DNA from: Acanthornis magna
Taxonomy: Eukaryota > Chordata > Aves > Passeriformes > Acanthizidae
Direction: 5' to 3'
Assembly (NCBI GenBank): GCA_036785705.1
Contig: JAWUZG010000359.1
Span: 186,001 to 250,000 of the forward strand
DNA length: 64,000 nucleotides
The notes below the pieces were generated by a model. The model made no database searches, had not been told where the DNA came from, and saw only the letters and a program-made list of their open reading frames with translations. A program made the position numbers and the translations under genes. Position 1 is the first letter of the stretch. Each line of letters begins with the position of its first letter. This document shows positions 1-12,400 of this stretch, in pieces.

Positions 1-13
1 CCCCACCACAGAC

Positions 14-567
14 TCAACAGTTGGTAATGTTTAGTTCCTTACTTATTCTTTCCCCCAGTTCTACAAACAGGTTTTTCCCTACTCCTGAGATTTCCATTTC
101 TTTTTCCAATTGTTGTTTGAGTTTTGTATACAAATCCTGATGTGGGGTTGATACAGGGTTGGATTGCTGGGTTGGTTTCACCTTTTTGTTTACTGTTTGT
201 TCCTTTACCAAATCTTGGACTCGGTTACTCAGGGCAAAAGTGAAGCAAACCCATTTTTCCCCTTTTGGACATTTTTCTCCTAACCTACCACCACTTGTTC
301 CTAAGTTTTCCGCAATCCAGTATCTTTTCCCATTTTGTGTGCAAGTAGCTAATTTGGATGGATCAGAGCATTGATTGCTAACATGAGTATGGGTAAAAAA
401 AAGGAACCTCGGGTTCTTTCCCAGTAAAGTGTCCAGTAGCATTTGCAACACGATTTTGCTTGTGTCCCATAAGGGAAAAGGCAAAGAATGAATGACACAA
501 GGAGGAATAGTAGAGGTCCGGTATGGCTTATACCCCCACCTCCCATGCCTATGGGGTTGCTGCCCAT
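14..567 (-). pseudogene. env: ERV1 env, N-terminal surface-subunit fragment
   Basis: A reading frame starting at 567 opens with a short polar leader and a strongly hydrophobic signal-peptide-like core (residues about 17-31). The following surface-domain-like sequence is carried by a different frame (484 down to 14), with Cys-containing segments and an 'N-G-K-R-Y-W' motif of the kind seen in gamma-type envelopes. The two frames differ by an indel between about 484 and 460, so the gene is broken. The remainder of env, including any transmembrane subunit, lies outside the window. Assignment rests on position after integrase and on signal-peptide character, so the subfamily is uncertain. Confidence 0.6.
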
Positions 568-1180
568 AGCAGGGCTATAGAATCTTCTCGGTGGCGAGTA
601 CAGTGGTCAATCCGGTCTTGCCCTCTATTTCCTTGTAACTTCCTCCTTATTAGTTTCCAAGCAAATCGCCTTCGACACTTTTTAACTGTGGTTTCCCATT
701 GTTCCTCGGGTACTTCCCATTCAACAGGTACTCGAAATTCCCACCCACAGAGCAAAGTTATTATTTGAGTTAACCCTAGTTCTGTCTGGATAGGGAGTGA
801 ATTTCGCTCTCGACACTTCATGCAATGAGCTTGCCATTTTTGTGAATGACCATACCAGTTTTTCCCACAATGTATGCAGTTACATTTAACCCAGCTAGCA
901 TGTCCGATGAACCAGACAAGGTATGTGGTATGGCATTGAAGAAGGTTGTAATATCTCCTTGAGATTAGGATACAGTCTGTTTTCTTCTTTATATAAATCA
1001 CAGGCTAAGGCTAAAACGTAAGGACCCTTTGTTCGAAATAGTCCTGATCCTCCAGTTTGGGGTGGAAGTATTCCTCCCCAAGGCGGGTATCAGAGGTTTC
1101 TCAAAACTTGTCCAGATGGCACTTGAAACCGCTGATATAAACTTGACCTTATTTTCCAATTATTTGTGATTCTCGGTACC
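549..1180 (-). pseudogene. Unassigned Cys/His-rich coding segment between ERV1 pol and env
   Basis: About 600 nt separate the end of integrase from the env leader. Most of it is covered by a ~150-codon minus-strand frame (1001-549) with a cluster C-x-C-x2-C, then a His, then H-C-x2-C around residues 40-63, which looks like a zinc-binding knuckle, followed by a Trp-rich and Arg-rich tail. The open frame starts at a GTG, not an ATG. A second frame upstream (about 1180-905) also stays mostly open, with one TGA and a TAG at its end, so an older, longer gene with a frameshift is possible. I recognise no retroviral protein here. It could be an accessory gene, a captured segment or decayed env leader. 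Confidence 0.4.
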
Positions 1181-1189
1181 TCCCTTGGA

Positions 1190-3840
1190 TCATTTGGGTC
1201 TTCCCAGTTCATTACCACCAAGTCCTCTCTTAAGAGTCAACCTGGTATCGCCTGGCTTAGAGGTTAGAGTCCACTCCTTAGGTTCTTCCACAGGTCCTTT
1301 AATTCTGCTGGTGTGGATCCATCCTCTTTCCCTGGTCCAGATCGCTGCCTCAGTTGTCAGTAGTACCTGAAAAGGACCTTCCCCCTGTGGGGTTAAAGAT
1401 TGTTCTCTCCACGATTTCACTAATACCCATTCCCCTGGTTGGATATTATGAATTTTAAATTCTAAGGGAGTGGTTTGAGGGATTATCCCTTTTAACCGCA
1501 AATTTTCAAGTGTTTTTGCAGTGGTGATGACACATTTTCTAACACTCATTTCCTCTTCTTCATAAGTAGCAGTTTCATGTTGTGTGGTTAAAAAAGGCAA
1601 CCCAAACATCGTCTCATAATGTGACACTCCCGGGTCTGACCTGGGTTGTGTTCAGATTCTCAGTAGAGCCAATGGTAAACATTTTACCCAGGACATCTGT
1701 GTTTCAATCATCAGTTTTGTTAGAGCTCTTTTTAAAGTCTGGTTCATTCTTTCTACCCGGCCCGAACTCTGTGGTTGCCATGGGGTATGTGATTCCCATT
1801 TTATTCCCTACTGTACTACTATTTGTTGTAGTACATTTGAAGTAAAATGTGTTCCTCTATCTGAGTCTATTCTATTAACCATTCCGTATCTGGGAATAAT
1901 TTGTTCTAAAAGGGTTTTACATACTACATTAGCTGTAGCTCTGACAGTGGGGACAGCTTCCACCCAATGAGTTAAATGATCTATTATTACTAATAAAAAT
2001 TTCCACTTCTGTACTTGAGGGAGTTCAGTAAAATCTACTTGGATACTTTGAAATGGTTGCAGAGCTAACTCGTGACCTCCTGGGGTTGTTTTTCTCATTA
2101 CTTTTTTATTTACTTTTTGACAAGTTATGCATTTCTCAGTTACTTGCTTTGCTAATCCAAAGACCCCAATGCACCCATAATTCCTTAAAAAGTGATCACA
2201 CAAAGCCTGAGTACCCCAATGAGTCTTTTGATGCAAGCCTTCTAATACTTTTCTAGTAAGCGGTTTATTAAGTAACTGCCTTCCATCAGGGAGTTTCCAT
2301 TTGCCAGATGGATCTTGCTTTCCCCCGATCTTACTTAATTCCTTTTCTTCTGCTTCACTAAATTTTGGAATTTCCGGTTCTTCCTTATCTGGAGTCAAAA
2401 TTAACAAGATTTTTTCGGTCTCATTCTCTGCTGCATCTTTAGCTTCTTGGTCTGCCAAATTATTCCCTCTTATTTCTGGGGTCATTCCCTTTTGGTGTCC
2501 CTTAACATGTACTACTGCTATTTCTTCTGGCAACTTTAGTGCTTCTAAAACCTCTAAAATCAGTCCTTCATGTATTAATCCTTTTCCCTTAGAATTTAGT
2601 AATCCTCTTTCTTCCCAAATTTTCCCAAAAGTATGTACTACTCCAAAGGCATATTTTGAATCAGTATATATGGTTCCTTTTTCTTTTGCTAGATATTCCA
2701 ATGCTCTCTTTAGAGCATATAATTCACTAGATTGAGCTGACCAATGTGAAGGCAATTTCCCTTTTTCAATAGTCTGCATATTTTCTCCATCTACTAAAGT
2801 ATATCCTGACATTCTTTTTCCTTGTAGGCATCTAGATGAACCATCAACATATATTTTTCTCCCTTCTGGGAGGGCCTGTTCTGCTAGATCTTCCCAAACC
2901 TTAGTTTGATATTGTATAATTTCTAAACAGTTATGTATTAAATCACTTTCTGGTTCTCCATATAAAAATTGAGCTGGGTTTAAACTTTTGTCTACTTCTA
3001 ATGTCAAGTCATCACTGTCTATTAGAATTGCTTCATATTTTAACATTCTGCAATCGGTTAACCATTTTTCAGCTTTCTGATTTAACACGCTCCTGACTGC
3101 ATGAGGACTATGCACAATTAACTTGCTTCCAAAAGTAAGTTTACGACTCTCTTCTACTCGAATGGCAGTAGCTGCTATAGCTTGTACACACACTGGCCAG
3201 GCATGGCTTACTAGATCTAGAATTTTAGATAAATAAGCTGTTGGCCTTTTCACTCCTCCCCATTCCTGAACTAAGACTCCATGGGCTACTCCACTTTTTA
3301 CGTTCACATACAGATGAAAAGGTTCTTCTAATGAGGGTAAACCCAAAGCAGGTACTGAGGCTAGCTTAATCTTTAGTTCTTCTAATTTAATATCATCTTT
3401 AGTCCATTTTATATTGTCCCCCTCTGTCAATTTTTCGTACAAGAATTTTACTGCCTGTGTATACCCTTCAATCCACAGTCTACAATATCCCAATAATCCA
3501 AGCAGCCTTCTAACTTCCTTCTTTGAAGAAGGAGGGGGGAGAGATAAAATCCCCGCAATCCACTCAGGATTTAGTTTTTAGCTTCCTTTACTTATTAAAT
3601 GACTGAGATACTTTACTTCTGATTCCACAAATTGTAATTTTCCTTTTGATACTCTTAATCCTTTTTCCCCAAGAAAGTTTAAAAGTTTGATAGTAGTCTC
3701 TCTAACTTCTGTTTCAACTTCCCCTGATAAGAAAAGATCATCAATTTAGGTTTCTCAGCTGAAGGATATTGCAGGTGAAACTTGCTTCGAGAGAAAATCC
3801 CAATAGGTGTATTTTGTTTTAAACTAATTATTTTTACCTG
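1190..3840 (-). pseudogene. pol: ERV1 pol: RT tail, RNase H and integrase, five in-frame stops
   Basis: One continuous minus-strand frame runs from the RT catalytic loop to the integrase C-terminus. Visible landmarks are I-D-D-L-F-L of the RT YxDD loop (about 3745-3728), RNase H acidic residues in V-D-G-S-S, S-S-E-L-Y-A-L and Y-T-D-S-K-Y, an integrase H/C zinc region ending C-I-T-C, core aspartates in Q-V-D-F-T and D-R-G-T-H-F, and the catalytic glutamate in R-V-E-R-M-N. In-frame stops are TGA at 3757-3755, TAA at 3748-3746 (just before I-D-D), TAA at 3580-3578, TAG at 1810-1808 and TGA at 1654-1652. No frameshift is seen between 3757 and 1190. The segment 3493-1808 alone is open for 561 codons. 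Confidence 0.9.
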
Positions 3841-5758
3841 GAGTCTGAACACATGAGCAAAATGCACCTCTCCACCTAATAATCAATTTTGACACCAAGC
3901 CATCCTGACCACTAGATGAATCACCAGGTGAAGGGAAAAGAAGCATTTGGCCCTCTTCCAACAGCATTTCATGGTGCCTAGATATGAAAGTCTTTGACAA
4001 AACAGTGCTTTTCCTGTATTTGAAATTGCAGCACATATTCATAATCTCCCAAGACAATAACCAGGAGTCTGCAAGTATGATGCAAAGAGAAGTAGTAGAA
4101 ATCAGAGGATCCTTTAGTTTTTGGTTTACTAATTTAGCCTGGGACTGGAAAGAACTCCAGAGCAAGGATTATAGAGTAGTTATTTCCTGTGTTTGTGAAG
4201 ATTCTTTCTTACTTTCTCCTCCCCCCCACCCCCACGCCCCATGTGGCATGGATCCTTTAAGTTTTAAGAGATTTTTTTCTTTGGGTCCTTCTTTAATATT
4301 AGTAAGCAGCAATTGATTACTTACCCAAGTGTGCAGTAACTGAACAAACCCTGACAAGTACATTGCCATATGATGAAGCGATCTTAAATAAGGACATTAA
4401 ATTCTGAGCAGTCATTCTGTAGGAAAAGATAGATGGAGGTTAAGAATGTAGTAGGAAAAAGAAAATGATGACATGACTGTAGGAAGTGTTTTTCATGTAT
4501 ATTGGTATAGCAATTAGTGACTTGCTCATGCAGCCTTTCAGAAAGGGTGGCCTAAGTGAGACTTGTAGTTCCTTCTTAGACTCCTTGATGCTTCGATCCT
4601 GTAGTTAAAATTTGGCACATTGCTATTTAATGGTATAGCAAGGTGCTGCAGACTCATCTCCAAATTAGTTAAAAGAAATGGAGTTCATTTTCATTCCTGC
4701 TGTTTCTCTCTCTGTGTGCTAAGGATTGTTGCATTTAAGTGTTGGAAACCTACTTTGAATAGGAGAGGGAATTTAGTTCGGGGATGAACCCGTTCATCCA
4801 TTTGGGGAAAATTTTCCTGCAAGGTAAAAGATTTCAAAATTACGTGCTGGAGACTCTAGTTTAAAATTAATGTTTCTGGAGTATTATAGTTGAAAATATG
4901 CAATTATTCATGATAGAATTGGAAGTATTAGTACACTGTTTTCATCTGTATCTTAAAAAGCCATGCTTAATTAATCTTGTGCTTTCCTGTACAAAATGTG
5001 GTCTCCCAAGCTTTCAGTCGTTTTTACATTATGGTTGTACATTCAGAAAAATTACTCTTTCACATTAGTCAGTTGGTGTCACCTTTCCCCAAGCCATTCC
5101 GGTCCATTCTGTGTGCTTCCTCATTCCACTGCCTTTTCTCTCATGTCTCCTCTTCTTCTCATCTTATTTCTTTTCATATTGACTTTTTCCCTCATGCTCT
5201 TATTTTGTGTGCATTTCTTCTCTGGTTGTCACTTTACAATCAGCTGCAAACGGTGTCTTATTTGCTTCTGTGTCTTCTGTTATGACAATATGCTGAAGAG
5301 TTGTGTTAAGGTGCAGGATATTTTGTAAGATTTGTTCAGGGCAGGTGCAAGGGATGTGGTGACTGACCTGATTTTCCATGGATTGGTCTATGGAAAGGAA
5401 AAGGTGAGGAATGTCCTGACAGTGGATGTGAAAAATGGAAGTTTAGAAAAAGCAGGTAGAAAAAAAAAAAAATCAAGGAAGTGAGTTATAGGGATCAGCA
5501 CAAGAGGAAATACTTGATCATTTGAAATGGAATGAGAAAGTGGGGACAAGGGATTTTGATGTTGCTGATGGAAGCTGCTGTTTCTGCTGAATCAAGCTTC
5601 TGAGGGGTCCCTTGTCTTTTACACAGGTTGTCTGAACTAACCTTTGTTGTTTTCAGATTATCCAACAGCTGTTGGAAAACTTAGAAAAAATTATTCATAA
5701 GCTTGGCCCTAAGTGATTGTGTTTTTTCATGAGGTGCTATTTTTTTTCATTTTGACAG
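3841..5758. other. Unassigned AT-rich spacer between ERV1 and the first SEMA4D exon
   Basis: No gene, RNA or repeat family recognised. A semaphorin signal-peptide exon would be expected upstream of 5,759, but none is evident here. The frames of about 100 codons near 4.98-5.33 kb are hydrophobic, lack splice support and look like chance. Confidence 0.5.
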
Positions 5759-6700
5759 AGGTCCAGCTAATACATTTTAAGGAATCAAAAGTGTCAAACT
5801 ATTCAGTCTTGCTGTTAAGTGAAGACAAAAATGTTCTATTTGTAGGAGCCAGGGAAGTGATCTTTGCCTTAAATGCAGTGAATATTGCTGAGAAGCAGCA
5901 CGAGGTATGCCTTTTAATACATCATCCTCCATGTAAAAATCATACTCCAAATTTGACTTAATTTCCTGATATCAGTAGCATTGCATTTTAGGCAAATAGG
6001 TATCTGAAAGAGAAATTGCTCTGTATGGGCTACTCCAATACTATTTCTGGAAGGTTTTACAGAGTAAAAGAGAGGAAGAAGGGAGAGCTTAGATATAAAC
6101 AAGTCATTAGAGGTCTCCTTGGGTGTTTTCTTACTGTCAGGAGTGGGCTGTCTTCTGTTAATCTGAATTTTCATGGGTGGTGGTGGGCACTTTCACCAGC
6201 ATATAAAACGTAGCTGTGAAGTTGTACTCAGTATAATGAAAATTGGTCCAGTAAGTTTTCTTGGATTCCTCTCCCCCAAGTGTTTTTTATTCAAGTCTTA
6301 GGAAGTACTTCAAATTGCAAAAATACTTAAACCAATTGCAGTTTCATTTCCCTAAGGCATATGGTAATGAAAAGTTGGTTAGCAATTTGTGGGGAATTGT
6401 CATTATGAACCCAAAAGACGGTAGTTCGGTTCTGCTTAAGGCACATGGATTTCAAAATGTCACCTCCTTGGGAAAAAATGGCTTTGAACCTTGAAATGCT
6501 GCCTGCAAAATGTCTTGCATTTGCTCTAGATAGTATTAGGATTGCCTTTTCTTATGTGGGTCACTGCAAGATTTTCAGACCTTGCATTGAATTCAAGTAC
6601 TTTCAATGTGCTTTTTGTTGCATGTTTTTTCACTTAGTTACACTGGAAGGTCACAGAAGATAAAAGGACTCAATGTGTACTCAAGGGCAAATCAGAACAG

Positions 6701-9036
6701 GTATGTACTTTTATTGAAAGTTGAGAAAGATCTTACACATTTTACTTCAAGAGGAGTGACGTTAAAAGAAGAAATTGTCCAACTGTTTGAAATTAAAATG
6801 TCAAGATAATCACTTAAATTTTTTTTATTAACTTGAGCGTTAGAAACAATGCTTAGTCTTTTTTTAAAAATTCTTAGTTCTTAATTTTTTGTTGTTGAAT
6901 ATTATTTGAATGTTCGAAAACATGAACACACTGTGATGTGTGCTTAACGTTCATGGTTTTCCATTAAGACAATAAAAGATACAGCTTTCACTGAAGTAAT
7001 TGATAGCAGCTGTTGTGTTTTGTTACTGCAATAATTCCGTCAACGCATTTGATTTAACGGAATGAATGATTAATTTGAAAAGCTTTGCTTTAGAGCATAG
7101 GGGCTTTTTATTAGGCCAGTGTATTTTTTCACTAAGTGTAGATCCGTGTGTTGTGTTGCTTGGCGGGTGTGACTCAGAGAGCAGCCAGACCTGCCAGCTC
7201 GGCAGGGTCCCGTGGTGTTTGTGGGAACCACCGACTCCTCATGACTGCCAGGAGCTGGCCTGCTCCTTTTGCCTCTCTGTGGAGATGATTTACTCGAGCT
7301 AGTTGTATGTGGACGTACCTTTCTGTTTTGTAATACTACTTCATTTAGTATATTTGTGCAATACCATTCATGCAGTAAAGCAGGGATTTGCTGGGCAAGA
7401 CTGATGGTCAGGCCTTTAGCACAGGTTTGAAAGTAGAAGTCTGCAAGTGCTATGAATACAAAAAGCAGACCTACTCTGCACTTGAGGGATGTGATGCTCG
7501 AACTTGCAGCTTCTTTGGTTCACACTGTTAAAAAACCCCAAATGCTGCATGCAGGCCTGATAGTTACCCTGCATTCGTATGCTTCATCAGGGTGGAGGTG
7601 GCTCTCTCCCTCTGACTAGTGACTTCTTTTCCTTGACTGTGCACTGGTGACCATCAGGACATTATTGGTACATGAGGTGTGGCAGACATTTAAGGTCTGT
7701 TTCCTCCTTGTCTATCTCTTCAGGATGGGATCAGAGAATATTATTTTTGTTTTCCAGTTCAGTTGGGGTTGCTACTAGTAATACTCACATACAGCCATGA
7801 TGAATATGAGATACGATTTTCTCTTCTATGTATGTGCATATGTTTAGCAGACTGTCTGTGAATCTCCACAAGTTCTCTCAGAAATTATTGGGGTATACTG
7901 CAGATCCCATTAATACATCTATTAACAGAGCTCTGAATTAATTTTCTTTTATTTTTTCCTGCTCCCAGTTTAGCAACTGACACTTACTGCCAGCCATGCT
8001 TTTTCCTCACTGTACTTCTGACCTTCTAGGAGTCAAGTTTATGTTGTAGCCATGATGTTTTGCACAGCGCAATAGTTTCAAAAGAGTCAAGGTATTAAGC
8101 CACTACTCCTATTTCTTACACTTCTCACTTACAGTTCTCTCCCCCACCCATCAGCACTGTGCTGTATAATGCCAGCAGAAAGCATTCGTGAAGCTGTTCA
8201 AGGGCCTGGTCTGGCAGAAAACTGGTTTTACTCTCTTCCCCCCCTGCAGTTTTCTCCCATACAGTCACAGAAATACCTAGTTTGTCTCATGAGAAGGAAC
8301 AGTAAGGCCAGAGCTTAAACTTGCTTAAGAAGTCCGTGGAACAACAGTTCAGTGTTGGGATCTGGCAGTGTACCAGCAAGAATTAAGGGCTGTTGTTGAT
8401 TCTGGGTTTTTTCACTCTTTTTAAGTGGGTGTTTGGAGTTGTTTTACTTCATTATTATTCTGAATTTTTATTGTATCCTTTATTAAGGGTTTTGCTCAAA
8501 CTCCTTGTTCTATTTTAGAGCAAAAGATATTAAGGAGCTTCCTTGGATGATATCAAGGACTGGGAAAAAAGAAAAAAGGATGGCTCTAAGTGACAAAGCT
8601 TTGTAGCTAATTTAAGGGTATCAGAGGTTTTGCACTTAGGAAACAACCTTGGCTGTCGCTGTTTCATCGAGGTGTACAAGGGCTGACAAAGTCCAAAAGT
8701 CCCTTCACATTTAGCTCGTTGTTCCCATGGATTGGATGTGTGTTTGGAGCTTGTCCTTCCATCAAACAGGGGATGGACCCTGCTGAGCATGGTACCCTGC
8801 TAGGGTAATGTGGCAGCTGCCCACTCCTGGCTGGAGGAAACAGCTGCTGCAGGATTGATTAGAGTTCCTGGAGACTGTGGGGAGATGGTGTCCCAACGTC
8901 ACATGTGTGTCACGCGGGCTCGCCGCTGTGATGTGGCACAAGTCGTGGCGATGGACGAGCTGGCAGCACATTGTTTGTTTGTGTTGGAATGTGGAGACTG
9001 TGGTTTGTCAGAGCTAGTCCTTTCCTCATCCTCTGT
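6701..9036 (+). other. Intron between SEMA4D exons B and C
   Basis: About 2.3 kb of noncoding sequence with canonical GT at its start (6701). No repeat family or RNA gene recognised. The host 3' end of this intron is split by the solo LTR that follows: pyrimidine-rich sequence lies at about 9019-9036 and the terminal 'tacag' at 9331-9335. Confidence 0.6.
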
Positions 9037-9324
9037 TGTTGTTCTGATTTTCTGATATTCGTGGAGGTTCGCGGAAGCTCGCAGGGAAGTCAGGCAGGCA
9101 GCACACAAGATGGCGAAAAGAGAAACTTTATTTACAAGAACTTCTTTATATATCCATTAATAGTCTAATAATTATTGGCCGACAGTTTTTCCACCCCCTA
9201 TAATGATTGGTTACAATGCTGAAGTGTCCAGTACCAAAACAATGAGATTAGAAAGCACAAGAATGCAAGTTATCTCTATTCTCCATGAGAAAGAAGAGAA
9301 AGATTTTAAAACACTGCAACTACA
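9037..9324 (-). mobile_element. Solo LTR (class II/ERVK-like), copy 1
   Basis: A 288-bp element beginning TGTTG and ending CTACA on the plus strand, flanked by a perfect 6-bp duplication CTCTGT (9031-9036 and 9325-9330). Six-base duplications are typical of alpha- and betaretrovirus-type integrases. Read on the minus strand it has a TATATAAA box (9152-9145) followed about 15 bp later by AATAAA (9132-9127), giving the orientation. A near-identical sister copy is at 15611-15898. Internal retroviral genes are absent, as expected after LTR-LTR recombination. The insertion point is 11 bp upstream of SEMA4D exon C. Confidence 0.9.
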
Positions 9325-9335
9325 CTCTGTTACAG

Positions 9336-9434
9336 ACGGAGTGTCGTAATTACGTGCATGTCTTGCAACAGCTGAATGATACTTTTCTCTACGTGTGTGG
9401 AACTAACGCATTTCGGCCAACGTGTGATTACCTG
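9336..9434 (+). pseudogene. SEMA4D: SEMA4D exon C (33 codons), acceptor displaced by LTR
   Basis: The exon is open and encodes the conserved Sema-domain segment with V-C-G-T-N-A-F and its partner Cys, ending in a canonical GTAAGA donor. Its AG (9334-9335) remains, but only 'ctctgttacag' of host intron precedes it. The original pyrimidine tract now lies 288 bp further upstream, beyond the LTR. Confidence 0.88.
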
Positions 9435-12400
9435 GTAAGAAATGTACCTATGTTTTGACCCAGCAGCAGCTGCAACTTCAAAGCAGCTCAGGTAAACAGA
9501 GTTAGTCTCCATTCCCAAAACTCTTCACTGCTGGTTGTAAGGTTAGGAGCATTTATTGCACTGTCCCACCATAATGGTGGAGTATGGAAATAAGCTGCAC
9601 TGCTCCTTTTTCAGACCACTCAATGAATGATTGATTCATCTTGTCTAACTGCAGATTTACTTTCTTTTAGCTTTTATAATTCTTTGTGTTTTGTGTGTTA
9701 GCATGAAACCAGTTACTAAACCTGAAATGACATTGTTTGCAACTTCCACCCATAACCAAATCTCCCTGAAATTTCTCAGTTTCCTGTCTCTGCTTGTCTC
9801 TGCTCCTGGCTGTGCCAAAGATTTGTAGTGTTGAATCCTTCAAAATGAAGTCTTGGCACAAAATTAAAACTTTTTTCTCACTGCTGACTCTTGTATCATT
9901 TTCCTTACTGCAGCTCTCAGCAATTTGAAAACTGAGAAATCTTGTAATTCTTTGTGCCTTTAGCTTCCAGTGTCTTCATTACACAGTAAAACTGATTACT
10001 TCCCCAGCACTGTGGCTACAGTTCAGCTTGCTGATCTTCATTCTCTTGATTTCTGAGGGATTTATGAAGTAGCAGCCAAAGTACTCTGTTGCTTTTTAAA
10101 GCCTAGTTGGATTACGCCTATCTCACAAATTTAACATCATCTCAAAAATTGCTAAATCCACCTCAGAAAGCCTTCTTAATTTCTAAGACTCTCCATTTTT
10201 TTTTCAGACTAATTCAATAATTACCAGTTGTTTCTACGTATCAGTTAACTTCTCTGCCTTTTCTGCTGTCTGGCTTTTTTGAATGCTCTTTCTTGAGGTC
10301 TGTCTGGATTTAACTTTTCATCTTTTGCTCTTTTCTCCTTCCACCCTCACAAATTATAGGATCACATTTCTTCTATGTGGGAGAAAATAAGATTTTCTGA
10401 AAGCACATATGTCTTTCATAATTTGACACAAAATGCCTTTGATGCTGGAAGTTGATGATATAGCTCATTATTTAGTGTTTAGTGTTCAGTTAACTTTGCA
10501 CAAGTTGAGTTGCTGAAAGAAAAAAGTGCTAATAGCTGTATTGTGGTTTTCAACAGAATTTAATTTCATTTGGACTTGGAGGTAAAAATGAAGATGGTAG
10601 GGGCAGATGTCCATTTGATCCTGCTCACAGCTACACGTCTGTTATGGTTGGTAAGTTCAGACTTTGCATTCCTTCTTATGTTTCGAAAATGTTTTATCTT
10701 TTCCACTGTCACCATCCAGTCTGTCGTTATCAAAATGGTAGCTTGCATCTGTATTTTTTGTCTTTATTTTAAAGTATAGACATTAAAATACTTACATAGT
10801 CAACCTTAGCATCTTTCTTAAAAGGAGAACTTCAAACTCTAGGTTGTTTTGGAAGCAACTTCTAAAATACTAATTTTCAAACTGTATTTCCTGGTGTTAA
10901 AGATATTTAATTCAGAGAGTCTAAATGTGCTTAGAGTGCCCTTGTAGTATCAATTACTGTGATTTCAGTAAATATAACAAGTAGTATTGTTATCTGTCCT
11001 GAAGGCATGCGACAGAATAGGGAAGCGAGGTATTTATTGCATGTGTACTTACTGCATGGAAACTCGCCGCTGAATCTTGATTGGGGAAGTCAGAATTTGT
11101 GGCTTTACCTGAGTGTCTCACGGTCATAAGAGAGAAGCTCAACTTAGCATGAAATGGGAAATAAGAAAAAGAAACAAACATGCTCCCTGCATTGTGCCTA
11201 AATTTGTACAAGTCAAGTTTGAATAATGGTGGCATAGAAAGAGAGGAAAATAATTACAGACTTCTGATGCATTTAAGTAAATCTGCATGTGTTTACATAA
11301 ATGGTAGGTTTTCATGTTAAGTGTTAAAGTCCCACAAAAACAACGTTGACTTTTGTCAGTTCTAGTGTTAGAGCACTAATAATAATAAACCCAAGTGTGG
11401 AAGTGTTAGGCTTGAGAGTGATCGGCAGAAATGTAAACATAAAAGACATGTCTAGGGCAATTCAGAGGGAATCCATGTTTATTTTTTCTTGTGGGAAGTT
11501 TAAACATAGATAGACTCACCAAATATTTATGTACCCTTTTTGGTATCTAGTCCATAAGTTCAATTCTTTTGGTTTTGTGTTGAAGATGAGGAGCTTTATT
11601 CTGGGACTTCTAACAATTCGTTGGGAAGTGAACCTATTATTTCACAGCACTCTCGTCGAAGCTCTCTGAGAACAGAGTATCCAATACCTTGGCTTAATGG
11701 TAAGTGGGCATGAGAAGTGTCCCAAACAAGTTCCTTTTCGTTCTTCAACACCACGGGTACAGAGTGTGTATCTTAGCTGGCTAAGGAGCAATCGTCAGGT
11801 GTCTCAAAGAGATGGATTTTGGTGTGCTGGCCTACACTGTGCGTGTGTGCCCTCGTGCATGCCATCAAGAGCTTTTATTTTGAAATTTCAGGATTTTTAT
11901 CGGCATTGATGATAAAAACAGCTTCAGAATAGACACGCTTCAACTTGACATGAACGGTTTATTTCTTTTCTGCTTGTTTATCCTTGCAATAATGCAGTTT
12001 GGTTATGATACAGGAAGGAATAGAATGGTTTTGCTCTTGAATTGGTTCTCAAATTGAGCTGATCATGGTTCTTGGCTCTTTCAGTTCCTGAATTTCAAAA
12101 TTCACTGAGTTTTGTGGTTGCTCAGAGGTTTGAGGCTTTGTGCCAAAAAGGACCAAAATCATGATCATTGTGTCCAAAAAGGATAGGATTGGACAGAGGC
12201 AGGCAAAGGAGGGTTGCCTTTGCAGGCCCATTAGAAAACCACATTTGAATGTGGCCTGAAGAATGATGAGGTAATGAGCTGTCACATCATAGGTATCTCT
12301 CAGGTATCTTAGTGCTGTCACATAGGTTTTAGGGGTTTTTGTTTTTTTTCTGTTTGTTTTCAGGTGATTTGGTTTTTGTTTGGAAATGCTCTTCATATTG

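Larger units (their letters stand above)
1..3840 (-). mobile_element. ERV1: gammaretrovirus-like provirus remnant, truncated by window edge
   Basis: Read on the minus strand the order is RT tail, RNase H, integrase, an unassigned Cys-rich stretch, then the N-terminal part of env, which is retroviral order. The integrase C-terminal region has the gammaretroviral-style layout (a basic 'G-P-F-Q-V-L-L-T-T' strand followed by 'W-I-H-T-S-R'). No LTR is visible: the 3' side lies beyond base 1, and upstream of about 3,840 the retroviral similarity stops inside RT, so gag, protease and most of RT are missing. Stops in pol and a frame change in env make this a dead copy. Confidence 0.85.

Noticed and set aside
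4977..5328. Hydrophobic frames just upstream of SEMA4D exon A as a candidate signal-peptide exon
   Set aside because: Too long and hydrophobic throughout, no suitable donor site in phase with exon A, no similarity to a semaphorin leader.
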